Shown: positions 10,653 to 21,183 of the stretch, in pieces | How positions within the stretch are numbered: position 1 is the first letter of the stretch | Layout: the number at the start of each line of letters is the position of its first letter | DNA from: Flavobacteriaceae bacterium | GTDB taxonomy: Bacteria > Bacteroidota > Bacteroidia > Flavobacteriales > Flavobacteriaceae | Direction of reading: 5' to 3' | Length of the DNA: 64,000 nt | NCBI GenBank assembly: GCA_029238515.1 | Contig: JAQWFW010000010.1 | Coordinates: 25,231-89,230, forward strand | Program-made: the position numbers and the translations under genes | Notes under the pieces: generated by a model | What the model was told of the DNA's origin: nothing | The model's input: the letters and a program-made list of their open reading frames with translations, nothing else | Databases searched by the model: none

Positions 10653-11954
10653 ATGAGAACAAAATCAGGTAAAACCAACAAAATCAATGTCGTAACTCTA
10701 GGGTGTAGTAAGAATGTATACGATAGCGAAGTTCTTATGGGGCAACTCAAAGCCAATGGAAAAGCTGTTGCACACGAAGAGGAAGGTAATATTGTAGTGA
10801 TCAATACCTGTGGTTTTATTGACAACGCCAAAGAAGAGAGCGTAAATACCATCTTAGATTTTGTGCAAAAAAAAGACGCAGGCGAAGTAGACAAAGTTTT
10901 TGTTACCGGTTGTTTGAGTGAGCGCTACAAACCTGATTTAATAAAAGAAATCCCAGATGTTGATCAATATTTTGGGACCACTGAATTGCCTCAATTGCTT
11001 AAAGCATTAGGTGCCGATTATAAGCATGAACTCATTGGAGAGCGACTTACAACGACACCAAAAAATTATGCTTATCTAAAAATTGCTGAAGGTTGTGACC
11101 GTCCGTGTAGTTTTTGTGCCATTCCGTTGATGCGTGGCAAGCACCGTTCCACTCCCATAGAAGATTTGGTTACCGAAGCCAAAAAATTAGCTGCAAATGG
11201 TGTAAAAGAATTGATTCTGATTGCACAAGATTTAACGTACTACGGCTTAGATTTATATAAAAAACGAAATCTTGCAGAATTACTGAAAGCTTTGGTTGAG
11301 GTTGAAGGTATTGAGTGGATTCGCTTACACTATGCTTTTCCAACAGGTTTTCCTATGGATGTATTGGAAGTCATGAAAAATGAACCCAAAATTTGTAATT
11401 ATTTGGACATTCCTTTGCAACACATTTCAGATAATATCCTGAAAAGTATGCGCCGTGGAACAACTCAAGCAAAAACCACCAAATTACTCCAACAATTCCG
11501 TGAAGCAGTACCAAATATGGCCATCCGTACCACTCTTATTGTAGGTTATCCTGGCGAAACTGAAGCCGATTTTCAAACCCTCAAAAACTGGGTAGAAGCT
11601 ATGCGTTTTGAACGTTTGGGCTGTTTCACCTATTCGCATGAAGAAAACACTCATGCCTTCAATTTGGAAGACGATGTACCCCAAGATGTAAAACAAGCAC
11701 GTGCCAATGAAATTATGGAACTACAATCTCAAATTTCTTGGGAGTTGAACCAAGCCAAAATAGGCCAAACCCTAAGGGTTGTGGTTGACCGCAAAGAAGG
11801 ACAATACTTTGTGGGTCGTACAGAATTTGATTCCCCTGATGTAGATAATGAAGTACTGATTGATGCTTCCAAAGTATATCTCAAAACTGGAGAATTTGCC
11901 ACTGTGACCATTACCCAAGCTGCCGATTTTGATTTGTATGCCGAGGTGGTGTGA
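10653..11954 (+). CDS. rimO: Ribosomal protein S12 methylthiotransferase RimO
   Basis: VVTLGCSKNVYDSEVLMGQL, radical-SAM CDRPCSFCAIPLMRGKHRS, C-terminal TRAM-like region. Confidence 0.96.
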   Translation: MRTKSGKTNKINVVTLGCSKNVYDSEVLMGQLKANGKAVAHEEEGNIVVINTCGFIDNAKEESVNTILDFVQKKDAGEVDKVFVTGCLSERYKPDLIKEIPDVDQYFGTTELPQLLKALGADYKHELIGERLTTTPKNYAYLKIAEGCDRPCSFCAIPLMRGKHRSTPIEDLVTEAKKLAANGVKELILIAQDLTYYGLDLYKKRNLAELLKALVEVEGIEWIRLHYAFPTGFPMDVLEVMKNEPKICNYLDIPLQHISDNILKSMRRGTTQAKTTKLLQQFREAVPNMAIRTTLIVGYPGETEADFQTLKNWVEAMRFERLGCFTYSHEENTHAFNLEDDVPQDVKQARANEIMELQSQISWELNQAKIGQTLRVVVDRKEGQYFVGRTEFDSPDVDNEVLIDASKVYLKTGEFATVTITQAADFDLYAEVV

Positions 11955-12006
11955 TTTTTTACAATAGAATTAATTCAATTATCTTTACCATCCAAAAATA
12001 TAATTG

Positions 12007-13608
12007 ATGGCCGTGCCGTATATTCCTTATAAAGCAACACAAATTTTGCCCAAGCTTCTTCAAGAGGTTATGGACCAAAATCCTGCTTTGGATCGTTTTT
12101 ATACCGCACCTGCAATACTCAAAAATTTTGATGCTCAAATGGCTTTAAAAACTGCGGAATTTTCTACAGAAAAGCGTGAAATTTTAGCGGAATGTCTGAG
12201 TGTTCAATACAAAAATTTAAATCAAGGTGCTTCAGTAACAGCCAATATCGAAGCTCTACGCAAAAAACAAACATTTACCGTAACGACAGGGCATCAGCTC
12301 AACCTTATGGGTGGGCCGTTATATTTTTTGTACAAAATTATATCCGTCATCAATTTGGCCAAAACTCTAAAAAAAGAACATCCAAAACATACTTTTATCC
12401 CTGTATTTTGGATGGCTTCGGAAGATCATGATTTTGATGAAATCAATCATTTTTATTTTGGCAAAGATCGACTCGAGTGGCAACAACCAGCACAAGGTGC
12501 TGTAGGACGTTATTCAACAACACATTTAAGCGATGTTTTAGATGTATTTGAAACACATTTAGGTTCTAATCCTCATGCCGATTCACTAAAAGAGTTGTTC
12601 CAAAAAGCATATATTCAACAGCACAATTTGGCCGATGCGACCCGCGCTTTGGTGCATCATTTTTTTGGTGAGGATGGCCTTGTTGTGATTGATGGTGATG
12701 ATGCTCAACTCAAACAACTTTTTGTTCCTAGTGTACAAAATGAACTTTCACATCAATGGGTTTACAATGAAGTTACAAATACCAATGGCGCCTTAAAAAC
12801 TATAGATCAAGAGTATAAAATACAGGTAAACCCAAGAGTACTCAATTTGTTTTATATCAAAAATGATTTAAGAGCACGTATTGAAGAGAACGAGGGTGTT
12901 TTTCGTGTTTTGAACACAGATTTGAGTTGGGGTTTAGAAGGAATTTTAGAAGAAGTTAAATCTCATCCCGAACGTTTTTCGCCTAATGTGCTCATGCGGC
13001 CATTGTATCAAGAAACCATTTTGCCAAACTTGTGTTATGTTGGCGGAGGTGGCGAACTTTCATATTGGTTACAACTCAAATCTTGTTTTGAGCGATTTGG
13101 AGTTATTTTTCCTTTAATGATGCACCGTAATTCTGTGCTTTTGATTTCAGAAAAGCAACACCAAAATCTAGAAAAATTAAATTTAACTGTAGCAGATTTA
13201 TTTTTGTCACCAGACGATTTAACCAAAAAAATAACACTGAACCAAACTCAACTTCCTGTTGATTTTTCAGAACAAAAGAATCATCTTAAGAAACAATTCG
13301 AACAGCTTTACGCGTTGGCAAAGCAAACCGATGGTTCTTTTTTGGGAGCAGTTGCAGCGCAGGAGAAAAAGCAACTTAAAGGACTCTCAAATTTGGAAAA
13401 ACGACTTCTAAAAGCCGAAAAAAGAACGTATAAAGATCACATAAATAAAGCACTACTGCTACAATCTACCTTTTTTCCGAATGGAAATTTACAAGAACGT
13501 GTATTGAACTTTTCAACTTTTTATGCGATTTATGGTTCTGATTTCATTCAAAAATTAAAATCAGAACTTGATCCTTTTCAACAAGGATTTGCAGTAATTT
13601 CTTTATAA
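12007..13608 (+). CDS. bshC: Bacillithiol biosynthesis cysteine-adding enzyme BshC
   Basis: TTGHQLNLMGGPLYFLYKIISVINLAKTL, FWMASEDHDFDEINHF, C-terminal coiled coil. Confidence 0.93.
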   Translation: MAVPYIPYKATQILPKLLQEVMDQNPALDRFYTAPAILKNFDAQMALKTAEFSTEKREILAECLSVQYKNLNQGASVTANIEALRKKQTFTVTTGHQLNLMGGPLYFLYKIISVINLAKTLKKEHPKHTFIPVFWMASEDHDFDEINHFYFGKDRLEWQQPAQGAVGRYSTTHLSDVLDVFETHLGSNPHADSLKELFQKAYIQQHNLADATRALVHHFFGEDGLVVIDGDDAQLKQLFVPSVQNELSHQWVYNEVTNTNGALKTIDQEYKIQVNPRVLNLFYIKNDLRARIEENEGVFRVLNTDLSWGLEGILEEVKSHPERFSPNVLMRPLYQETILPNLCYVGGGGELSYWLQLKSCFERFGVIFPLMMHRNSVLLISEKQHQNLEKLNLTVADLFLSPDDLTKKITLNQTQLPVDFSEQKNHLKKQFEQLYALAKQTDGSFLGAVAAQEKKQLKGLSNLEKRLLKAEKRTYKDHINKALLLQSTFFPNGNLQERVLNFSTFYAIYGSDFIQKLKSELDPFQQGFAVISL

Positions 13609-13659
13609 GTTTTTATAAAAAATTCATTCAGAATTTAGAGATAAATATTACTTTTGGGC

Positions 13660-15195
13660 ATGCAACACGATAAGGTATTAATTCTCGATTTTGGATCTCA
13701 ATATACACAACTCATCGCACGCCGTGTAAGAGAGTTGAATATTTACTGCGAAATCCATCCCTACAACAAAATTCCAACCTCAATAGAGGCCTACAAAGCA
13801 GTCGTGCTTTCAGGCAGTCCACAGTCTGTGCGTGGCGATGATGCGTTACACCCCGATTTGTCGGAAATCCGTGCAAAAAAACCACTTTTGGCGGTGTGTT
13901 ACGGTGCGCAATACTTAGCTCATTTTTCAGGTGGAAATGTTGCGCCCTCAAATACAAGAGAATATGGTCGTGCAAATTTATCTTTTATCCAAAAAGAAGA
14001 ATTATTTTTTGACGGCATTTCAGAAGGTAGTCAAGTGTGGATGAGCCATAGTGATACCATCAAAACATTGCCCACCAATGGTGTATTGTTGGCCAGTACG
14101 CATGATGTTGAAAACGCCGCTTATAAAATTGAAGGGGAGCAAACCTACGCTATTCAGTTTCACCCCGAGGTGTACCACTCTAAAGACGGAAAAACACTTT
14201 TGAAGAACTTTCTCGTAAAAATTGCAGGATTACAACAAGATTGGACGCCCGATTCATTTGTAGAAGAAACAGTAGCTGACTTAAAGGCACAATTAAAAAA
14301 TGATAAAGTTGTTTTGGGTCTTTCAGGCGGTGTAGACTCTACTGTAGCCGCTATTTTACTCAATAAAGCTATTGGTAAAAATTTGTATTGCATTTTTGTA
14401 AATAATGGATTACTGCGTAAAAATGAATTTAGCAGTGTATTAAAACAATACGAAGGTATGGGGTTGAATGTCAAAGGTGTAGATGCTTCGGCACGTTTTT
14501 TGGACGCATTGGCAGGAATAGATGACCCAGAACAGAAACGTAAAGCTATTGGTCGTGTTTTTATCGAAGTTTTTGATGATGAAGCACATCTGATTAAAGA
14601 TGTAAAGTGGTTGGCTCAGGGGACTATTTATCCCGATGTCATAGAAAGTGTTTCTGCAACAGGAGGACCAAGTGCAACGATAAAAAGTCATCACAATGTG
14701 GGTGGATTACCAGATTTTATGAAATTAAAAGTCGTAGAACCATTAAAGGCATTATTTAAGGACGAAGTACGCCGCGTGGGTGCTTCTATGGGTATTGATG
14801 CACAGTTGCTTGGGCGTCATCCTTTTCCTGGTCCTGGTTTGGCCATTCGAATTTTGGGTGACATTACAGCCGAAAAGGTGCGTATATTACAAGACGTTGA
14901 TGCCATCTTTATAGATGGATTGCGCGAATGGGATCTGTATGACAAGGTTTGGCAAGCCGGCGCTATGTTGCTGCCAGTGAACAGTGTTGGTGTGATGGGT
15001 GATGAACGTACTTATGAAAAATGTGTAGCACTCAGAGCTGTCGAAAGCACAGACGGTATGACTGCCGATTGGGTTAATCTACCTTATGAGTTTTTACAAA
15101 AAACATCCAATGATATTATCAATAAAGTTAAAGGAGTAAACAGAGTAGTGTATGACATCAGTTCCAAACCTCCCGCAACTATTGAGTGGGAATAA
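13660..15195 (+). CDS. guaA: GMP synthase (glutamine-hydrolysing)
   Basis: GATase ([26 protein letters not shown]) plus ATP-PPase ([13 protein letters not shown]); ATG at 13660 preferred to TTG at 13654. Confidence 0.97.
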   Translation: MQHDKVLILDFGSQYTQLIARRVRELNIYCEIHPYNKIPTSIEAYKAVVLSGSPQSVRGDDALHPDLSEIRAKKPLLAVCYGAQYLAHFSGGNVAPSNTREYGRANLSFIQKEELFFDGISEGSQVWMSHSDTIKTLPTNGVLLASTHDVENAAYKIEGEQTYAIQFHPEVYHSKDGKTLLKNFLVKIAGLQQDWTPDSFVEETVADLKAQLKNDKVVLGLSGGVDSTVAAILLNKAIGKNLYCIFVNNGLLRKNEFSSVLKQYEGMGLNVKGVDASARFLDALAGIDDPEQKRKAIGRVFIEVFDDEAHLIKDVKWLAQGTIYPDVIESVSATGGPSATIKSHHNVGGLPDFMKLKVVEPLKALFKDEVRRVGASMGIDAQLLGRHPFPGPGLAIRILGDITAEKVRILQDVDAIFIDGLREWDLYDKVWQAGAMLLPVNSVGVMGDERTYEKCVALRAVESTDGMTADWVNLPYEFLQKTSNDIINKVKGVNRVVYDISSKPPATIEWE

Positions 15196-15255
15196 GATTT
15201 GGATTTCTCAATACTGCGCTGTAGTTTTAGAAAATCAATGCGCCAAAACAACAAC

Positions 15256-17199
15256 ATGAATAAATTTCTTTTTAGTACCATATTCTTTTTTTGTTTGACA
15301 ACAATGTTTGCACAAACATTACGTACTCATACTATTGATGCTAAAGATACTCTAGAAACTATTGCTCAACGTTATGGCGTAATCCCAGAAGATATTTTAG
15401 TGCTCAATCCAGACGCCAAAGATCATCTTGCTATTGGAAAAGTTTTGGTTATCCCCAATCCGATTGAAAAAAATACAGGTGAAACAACTGAAATAAAAGA
15501 ACTGGTTTCATATAAGGTTCATCGTGTCAAGCGCAAAGAAACGCTGTACAGCATAGCAAAAAAATACAACACAACCGTAAAAGAACTCAAGAAGCACAAC
15601 CAACAATTGTATACTACACCCTTACAGTTTAAAGACAAAATTTATGTTCCTAAATACAAAACAAAAACTGTCGCAGTGCTACCTCGAGCGGTAAAAACGT
15701 ATTCCGTTTTACCAAAAGAAGGGAAGTGGCGTGTAGCTTACAAATTTGGAATATCTGTCCAAGAATTGGAAGCACTTAATCCAAATATGGGTACTGTTTT
15801 GCGGGTAGGTCAGCAGCTGAATGTGCCTAATATCGAGAATGATGAAGAACAAGAAGTAGGGGATGAGCGTTATGGGTTTTATGAAGTTTTACTTAAAGAA
15901 GGGTTTTATAGGTTGTACAAAAAATTAGGCATCGCACAAGACGTTTTGGAACAACTGAATCCTGGTTTGGCTGAAACAGGCCTAAAAGTTGGGATGGTCT
16001 TAAAAGTCCCCAAATCAAGTATTGAAGGAATCGATTTGGACGCCTTAGAAAAAACGCAATTGGTCAATCAATTGAAGTTTTTAAGCCCAAAATCAGTAGC
16101 ACTTATTCTTCCTTTTAAAGTCAATACTATAGATTTTGATTCCATCAAATTGGCCAAACAACAAATTCAGCGTGATGGATATATACGCATCGCAACCGAG
16201 TTTTATTCTGGTGTAGAAATGGCTTTGGATTCTGCTCAACGTTTGGGAATATCTGTTGCTTTAGATGTATTCGATACAGAAGCAAATACACAAACAACAA
16301 ACCGCTTGTTGCAAACCAATGATTTCTCAAAATATGACGTTGTTTTAGGTCCGCTTTCATCAGAAAATAGCAATATTGTAGCACAAGCTTTGCAACCAAC
16401 AAATACACCTGTAGTCTCTCCTTTTGTTAAATTTGATAATCGAACGGATAATTTAATCCAAACAATTCCCAATGATGAATGGATGGCCGAAAAGCTGCTA
16501 CGTCATGCCAAAAAAGATACCATTTCGCACAATATGCTGATTATTTCAGACTCGAAGTCAATCAAAAGAGCAAAAAAAATACAAACGGTTTATCCCAATG
16601 CAACCTTACTTACCTCACAGCGTGATGACGAAGGAAAAGAGCAATTTTATATTCAATTTGAAATCGTACAAAAAGCGTTAGAGTCTGGGCGAACACTTGT
16701 TTTTTTAGAAACCAACAACGAAGGTTTTGCGTCCAATGTAACAAGTATGCTTAATGGCTTGAATGGTGTGACCCGCCAAAAAGACGATGTAAATAAGGAT
16801 ATTGAATTCGAAATAGAACGTGAATTGGTTTTAATGACCACAAACCGTAATAAGGCCTTTATGGGGAACAATATCTCCAATACAGATTTATCTAATTTAA
16901 ATTTCCAATTTCCATCAGTTCATTTCTACAAAGAAGATTTAAACTCCTTTACCAAAAGCTACAAACAAAGGTTTGGCGCATACCCCACACGCTATGCTAC
17001 ACGTGGCTTTGACTTGACTTTAGACCTATTGCTGCGCTTAGCGGCTTATGATTCTATCTTTGAACAATTAACAATGATTCAAACAAATTATTTGGAAAAC
17101 AAGTTTAAATATATTCAAAGTCCAAGAGGTGGTTATGTCAATGAGTCTGCGTTTATTCTCAAATATGAGGACTTGTTTATTGTGAAGATTGAAGATTAA
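15256..17199 (+). CDS. LysM-repeat protein fused to a type-1 periplasmic binding-like domain
   Basis: Signal peptide, several LysM units (THTIDAKDTLETIAQRYGVIPEDILVLNPDA; KVHRVKRKETLYSIAKKYNTTVKELKKHN), then VALILPFKVNTID...VVLGPLSSENSNIVAQAL PBP1-like. Confidence 0.85.
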   Translation: MNKFLFSTIFFFCLTTMFAQTLRTHTIDAKDTLETIAQRYGVIPEDILVLNPDAKDHLAIGKVLVIPNPIEKNTGETTEIKELVSYKVHRVKRKETLYSIAKKYNTTVKELKKHNQQLYTTPLQFKDKIYVPKYKTKTVAVLPRAVKTYSVLPKEGKWRVAYKFGISVQELEALNPNMGTVLRVGQQLNVPNIENDEEQEVGDERYGFYEVLLKEGFYRLYKKLGIAQDVLEQLNPGLAETGLKVGMVLKVPKSSIEGIDLDALEKTQLVNQLKFLSPKSVALILPFKVNTIDFDSIKLAKQQIQRDGYIRIATEFYSGVEMALDSAQRLGISVALDVFDTEANTQTTNRLLQTNDFSKYDVVLGPLSSENSNIVAQALQPTNTPVVSPFVKFDNRTDNLIQTIPNDEWMAEKLLRHAKKDTISHNMLIISDSKSIKRAKKIQTVYPNATLLTSQRDDEGKEQFYIQFEIVQKALESGRTLVFLETNNEGFASNVTSMLNGLNGVTRQKDDVNKDIEFEIERELVLMTTNRNKAFMGNNISNTDLSNLNFQFPSVHFYKEDLNSFTKSYKQRFGAYPTRYATRGFDLTLDLLLRLAAYDSIFEQLTMIQTNYLENKFKYIQSPRGGYVNESAFILKYEDLFIVKIED

Positions 17200-17201
17200 A
17201 T

Positions 17202-17756
17202 CTATTTCCACTTAATATTACACCCAATACTTGGCTTTTGTATCCTTGTATTTTGTGTGTTTTGCAATAAACAGTCCATAGCATTTTTTAAATCAGTGCC
17301 ATCGATAGGAAGACTATTTCCTGGTCTTGAATCGTCCATTTGACCTCTGTATACAAGTTTTAGCTTTTCATCAAAAAGAAAAAAATCTGGTGTACAAGCT
17401 GCATCATATGCTTTGGCTATGGCTTGGGTTTCGTCGTACAAATAAGGAAAAGGGTAGTTTAATTTTTCGGCTTGTACCTTCATTTGCTTTGGGCCATCTT
17501 GTGGATAATTTTTCACATCATTACTCGATATGGCTATAAATTTAATCCCTTTCTTTTGATACCCATTGGCGATACCAACCAGTGTTTCATTGATATGAAT
17601 AACAAAAGGACAGTGGTTGCAAATGAACGCCACCACAGTCCCATGTTTTCCTTGAAGTTGTTTTAAAGTTTTAAATTCATCAGAAACAGTATCCAACAGA
17701 TTAAATGGAGGTGCTACAGTGCCAATAGGTAACATATTTGAGGGTGTTCTAGCCAT
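17202..17756 (-). CDS. Thioredoxin-family / AhpC-TSA redoxin
   Basis: APPFNLLDTVSDEFKTLKQLQGKHGTVVAFICNHCPFVIHINETL... (CNHCPF active site). Confidence 0.88.
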   Translation of the reverse strand: MARTPSNMLPIGTVAPPFNLLDTVSDEFKTLKQLQGKHGTVVAFICNHCPFVIHINETLVGIANGYQKKGIKFIAISSNDVKNYPQDGPKQMKVQAEKLNYPFPYLYDETQAIAKAYDAACTPDFFLFDEKLKLVYRGQMDDSRPGNSLPIDGTDLKNAMDCLLQNTQNTRIQKPSIGCNIKWK

Positions 17757-17804
17757 AATGTTTTGTATTTAAATGATATCTTTACATTGTAAAGTTACAT
17801 ATAA

Positions 17805-18137
17805 ATGGAAGAAGTTTTATTTGAAGATTTTCAAAAATTAGATTTACGTGTAGGAACTATCATTGAGGTGAATGATTTTCCAAAGGCACACAAACCAGCT
17901 TATCAATTGACCATAGATTTTGGTCCGCTTGGGATTAAAAAATCATCGGCACAAATTACAAATCGTTACTCCAAAGAGGATTTGTTAAACAAACAAATAG
18001 TCGCTAATGTAAATTTTGAAGACAAACAAATTGCAAACTTCAAAAGCCAGTGTTTGGTGTTGGGTGCCGTCAATAAAGATGAGGTGGTTTTACTTAATCC
18101 AGAGCAACATATTCCGAACGGTGCGACAGTACAATAG
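17805..18137 (+). CDS. tRNA-binding domain protein (CsaA-like)
   Basis: FEDFQKLDLRVGTIIEVNDFPKAHKPAYQLTIDFGPLGIKKSSAQIT. Confidence 0.93.
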   Translation: MEEVLFEDFQKLDLRVGTIIEVNDFPKAHKPAYQLTIDFGPLGIKKSSAQITNRYSKEDLLNKQIVANVNFEDKQIANFKSQCLVLGAVNKDEVVLLNPEQHIPNGATVQ

Positions 18138-18139
18138 CG

Positions 18140-20644
18140 TTAAAATTCATCTCTAAAAAACAGCGCATTCATCAACAATTTATTAGTGCCGTACCAAAAT
18201 GCTCTAAAGTTGGTATTGTCTGTAAATCCAATAATTTTACCTTCCCCATGTTGCTCAACCTTAAAGGGTACGGTCCCTTTGATGAGTTCCAAATTTTCTT
18301 CTGAAATATAACCGCTCAACAAAGGGTTTTGTGTGTATTGAATAGGGTTGTTGTAACTATTTTTATCGGGTTTTATAAAAATTGTGGTGTTGCGAAACAA
18401 TGCTAATTTTTCGCTGTTATATCCAAAATTTATGGGATGAGAGCGGTCAATTGATGCTTCAAAAATGGCTCCACCAATACCCTGAGCTCCTCTAAATTTT
18501 GATCGGTCCTCAAAACGTATATTTTTGGCTTCTAAAGTTTGGGATTTAAGTTCCATTGAAAACAATTTATTTTTTTTGAGCCATTTCAAAGCATTTTGGT
18601 AGGCGACTAATGTACCGCCACGTTCTACCCATTTTTTGAGTTGCTCAGCAACTTTACTTTCTAAGCTATATGTATTTGGTAAAATAATACAGTTGTATCG
18701 GTTTAAATCGGTATAACTCAACGCAGAAGCATCTAATTTTGTAGTTAGGATATTGTAGCGTGTATCCATCAAGTGCCAAATTTCTCCCGCATCATAAGCA
18801 TCTATACCACGACCAACAATAAGCCCCACATTTGGTTTGGTAAGTGTTCTAAAATTATTGCTACCAAGATCAGGGCCTACCGAAACCCCAGTAGAAACAC
18901 CATAAATAGTAAGGTGGCTTTCTTGAGCTATTTTTTTTAAGATGTGTTCTATTTTTTCTGAAGAATATTTTTGATTTTGAACAGGAATTAGAATCCTTCC
19001 ATACCCAAAATCTTTAACTTCAGAGCGAAAAGGTTGCATGGCTACTTTTACGCGTATTTTTAGTTTCATCAAATGATTTAAGGCCTTTGGACTGTAATAA
19101 TCATTCCAAGGAATGAAGTATGCATAATTGCTTTTTTGTGTCAATTTCCCCTTTGGTAGAGTTGGACTAATCATTTTATCAGCATGTTTTATTTTGGCCT
19201 TGTCGTTGTAATCCAAATCGAATGCTAATGGCAAAGTCCATGCCGAAACATCATAAAATAAACTATCCTGAAACTTTGTACGCCGTTCAAACATTGCTTT
19301 GAGTAATCGACTATGTTTTTGTTGTTTCGGAACAATGTAGGAACTTGCTTTTTCAAATATTTTTCCATCAATAGCGATGTCATTTTTCAGGGTATGAATT
19401 TGGATTTGATGGCGATTTAAAATTTCTGCTAAATGAAATGCTTTAGCAGGGTCATTTTGATCGCCAAAAACATAAGCATCTTGCGCTTGTGATTTTACTT
19501 CATTACGTGCATTTTCGAAAAAATCAAACTGGTATTGAAGTAATTTTTCGCGCATGTTTACCGCTGCTTTTAATGTTGATAATCCAGCTGTGAGTTGATT
19601 TCTAATTGTGAACGGAAAAGTCAGAAGGCCATTGTCACTTTCTTGAATATGGCCACGTGAACTCGCTTGTTCAAACAAAATCCCAATACTTCCATTGATG
19701 TCTGGAAAGGTCGAGCCTTTACCATAATAAAAATCATCAAAATTCTCTTCAGAGTAATACAAAGAGCCCAACTGATCGAAGGCCTCTGCATGATAATTGC
19801 CAATTTCTTTGGTGAGTTGTTGGTTTAATTTTGGAGTCAGAGGATGTGTTCTGGATGGAATACCAGGTTGAAAGAAAAAACTAGAATTGGTACCCATTTC
19901 GTGGTGATCGGTCAGAATATTGGGCATCCATTTGTGAAATGTCTCAATACGTGCTCTGGACTCTGGTAATTGTACTGGGAGCCAGTCTCGATTCATATCA
20001 AACCAGTAATGATTTGTGCGTCCGCCTGGCCAATCCTCTTGGTATTCACGATCGTTAGGGTCGGGGTTGAGGTTGATATTTTTATTGGTATTCGCCCAAT
20101 GTGCAAAGCGTTGAAGTCCATCGGGGTTCATTGATGGATCAAATAATATAATAGTATTTTTTAGTAGGTTTTTGACTTCATTTGATTCTGAGGCAGCCAA
20201 GTGATAGGCAAGCAATAGCGCTGCATTGGAGCCACTGGCCTCATTGCCATGAATTGAAAACCCCTGGTATACTACCACAGGTCTGTTTTCTATTCCTAAT
20301 CGATCGTTTCCATCAGTAGCTTGTACGTGTGCTTTCCTAATTGTTTCTAATTGTTGATGATTTTCTGGACTTGTGATGGTCAATAATATTAGTGGACGCC
20401 CCTCAAAAGTTGTCCCTCTATTTTCGAGTCTTATCCGATCAGAGGTTTTGGCCAATGTTTGCATATAATACAGCAATTTGTCGTGCGTGATGTGCCACTG
20501 CCCAACTTGATGACCAATAATCGATTTTGGTGTGGGAATTTTAGTACTGTATTGTGTACTGTTTGGTAAATAATATTCTAGATCAGGGGTGGATTGTGCA
20601 GCAATGAATATTGGTATCCACAGTAAAAAAAGGCGTAATTTCAT
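18140..20644 (-). CDS. M14 family zinc carboxypeptidase
   Basis: 834 aa, signal peptide; QGFSIHGNEASGSNAALLLAYHL zinc motif, FDPSMNPDGLQRFAHWANTN. Confidence 0.9.
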   Translation of the reverse strand: MKLRLFLLWIPIFIAAQSTPDLEYYLPNSTQYSTKIPTPKSIIGHQVGQWHITHDKLLYYMQTLAKTSDRIRLENRGTTFEGRPLILLTITSPENHQQLETIRKAHVQATDGNDRLGIENRPVVVYQGFSIHGNEASGSNAALLLAYHLAASESNEVKNLLKNTIILFDPSMNPDGLQRFAHWANTNKNINLNPDPNDREYQEDWPGGRTNHYWFDMNRDWLPVQLPESRARIETFHKWMPNILTDHHEMGTNSSFFFQPGIPSRTHPLTPKLNQQLTKEIGNYHAEAFDQLGSLYYSEENFDDFYYGKGSTFPDINGSIGILFEQASSRGHIQESDNGLLTFPFTIRNQLTAGLSTLKAAVNMREKLLQYQFDFFENARNEVKSQAQDAYVFGDQNDPAKAFHLAEILNRHQIQIHTLKNDIAIDGKIFEKASSYIVPKQQKHSRLLKAMFERRTKFQDSLFYDVSAWTLPLAFDLDYNDKAKIKHADKMISPTLPKGKLTQKSNYAYFIPWNDYYSPKALNHLMKLKIRVKVAMQPFRSEVKDFGYGRILIPVQNQKYSSEKIEHILKKIAQESHLTIYGVSTGVSVGPDLGSNNFRTLTKPNVGLIVGRGIDAYDAGEIWHLMDTRYNILTTKLDASALSYTDLNRYNCIILPNTYSLESKVAEQLKKWVERGGTLVAYQNALKWLKKNKLFSMELKSQTLEAKNIRFEDRSKFRGAQGIGGAIFEASIDRSHPINFGYNSEKLALFRNTTIFIKPDKNSYNNPIQYTQNPLLSGYISEENLELIKGTVPFKVEQHGEGKIIGFTDNTNFRAFWYGTNKLLMNALFFRDEF

Positions 20645-20668
20645 GATAAAAAATTTACTATAAATATA

Positions 20669-20696
20669 AAAAAACCGCCTTTAATAAGACGGTTTG
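20669..20696 (-). terminator. Rho-independent terminator downstream of the PUR-family gene
   Basis: Minus strand AAACCGTCTT-ATTA-AAGGCGGTTT followed by TTTTATA. Confidence 0.65.
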
Positions 20697-20719
20697 TATT
20701 GTTGTATGTGATTTAAAAT

Positions 20720-21079
20720 CTAAATATCATCAAAATTTAAATCAGTAAATTCTCCCTCTGATGTACTTTCAACTTCTTGATTTTCGACATCTGAAGGGGT
20801 TTGGTTAGGGGTATAATCACTGATTATTTCTTCACCTTTTTCACCGATAATAAAGTTTGTAGTTTCTTCTAGAATAGATTTAAATTCATTGAAATCTTCT
20901 TTATAAAGGTAGATTTTATGTTTTTTGAAATGAAATGAGCCATCATCATTTGTGAATTTTTTACTTTCTGTGATGGTTAGGTAGTAGTCTCCAGCTTTGG
21001 TGGACTTGACATCAAAAAAATAGGTTCTTCGTCCTGCACGTAGTGCTTTAGAAAAGATATCTTGTTCTCTTTCGCTCAT
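20720..21079 (-). CDS. PUR-family DNA/RNA-binding protein (DUF3276)
   Basis: DIFSKALRAGRRTYFFDVKSTKAGDYYLTITESKKF... conserved Bacteroidetes PUR-alpha-like sequence. Confidence 0.9.
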   Translation of the reverse strand: MSEREQDIFSKALRAGRRTYFFDVKSTKAGDYYLTITESKKFTNDDGSFHFKKHKIYLYKEDFNEFKSILEETTNFIIGEKGEEIISDYTPNQTPSDVENQEVESTSEGEFTDLNFDDI

Positions 21080-21183
21080 AATGAAAGGTTTTTACGCAAT
21101 TTAAACTTAACCAAAAGTCTAAAAAATATATGAAGTCGCCAACTTTTTTAAACTATTATTTGAAGTATTTTGTTCAGGAAAAG

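Noticed and set aside
12192-12431. 79-aa ORF inside bshC
   Set aside because: Alternate frame of a strong CDS.
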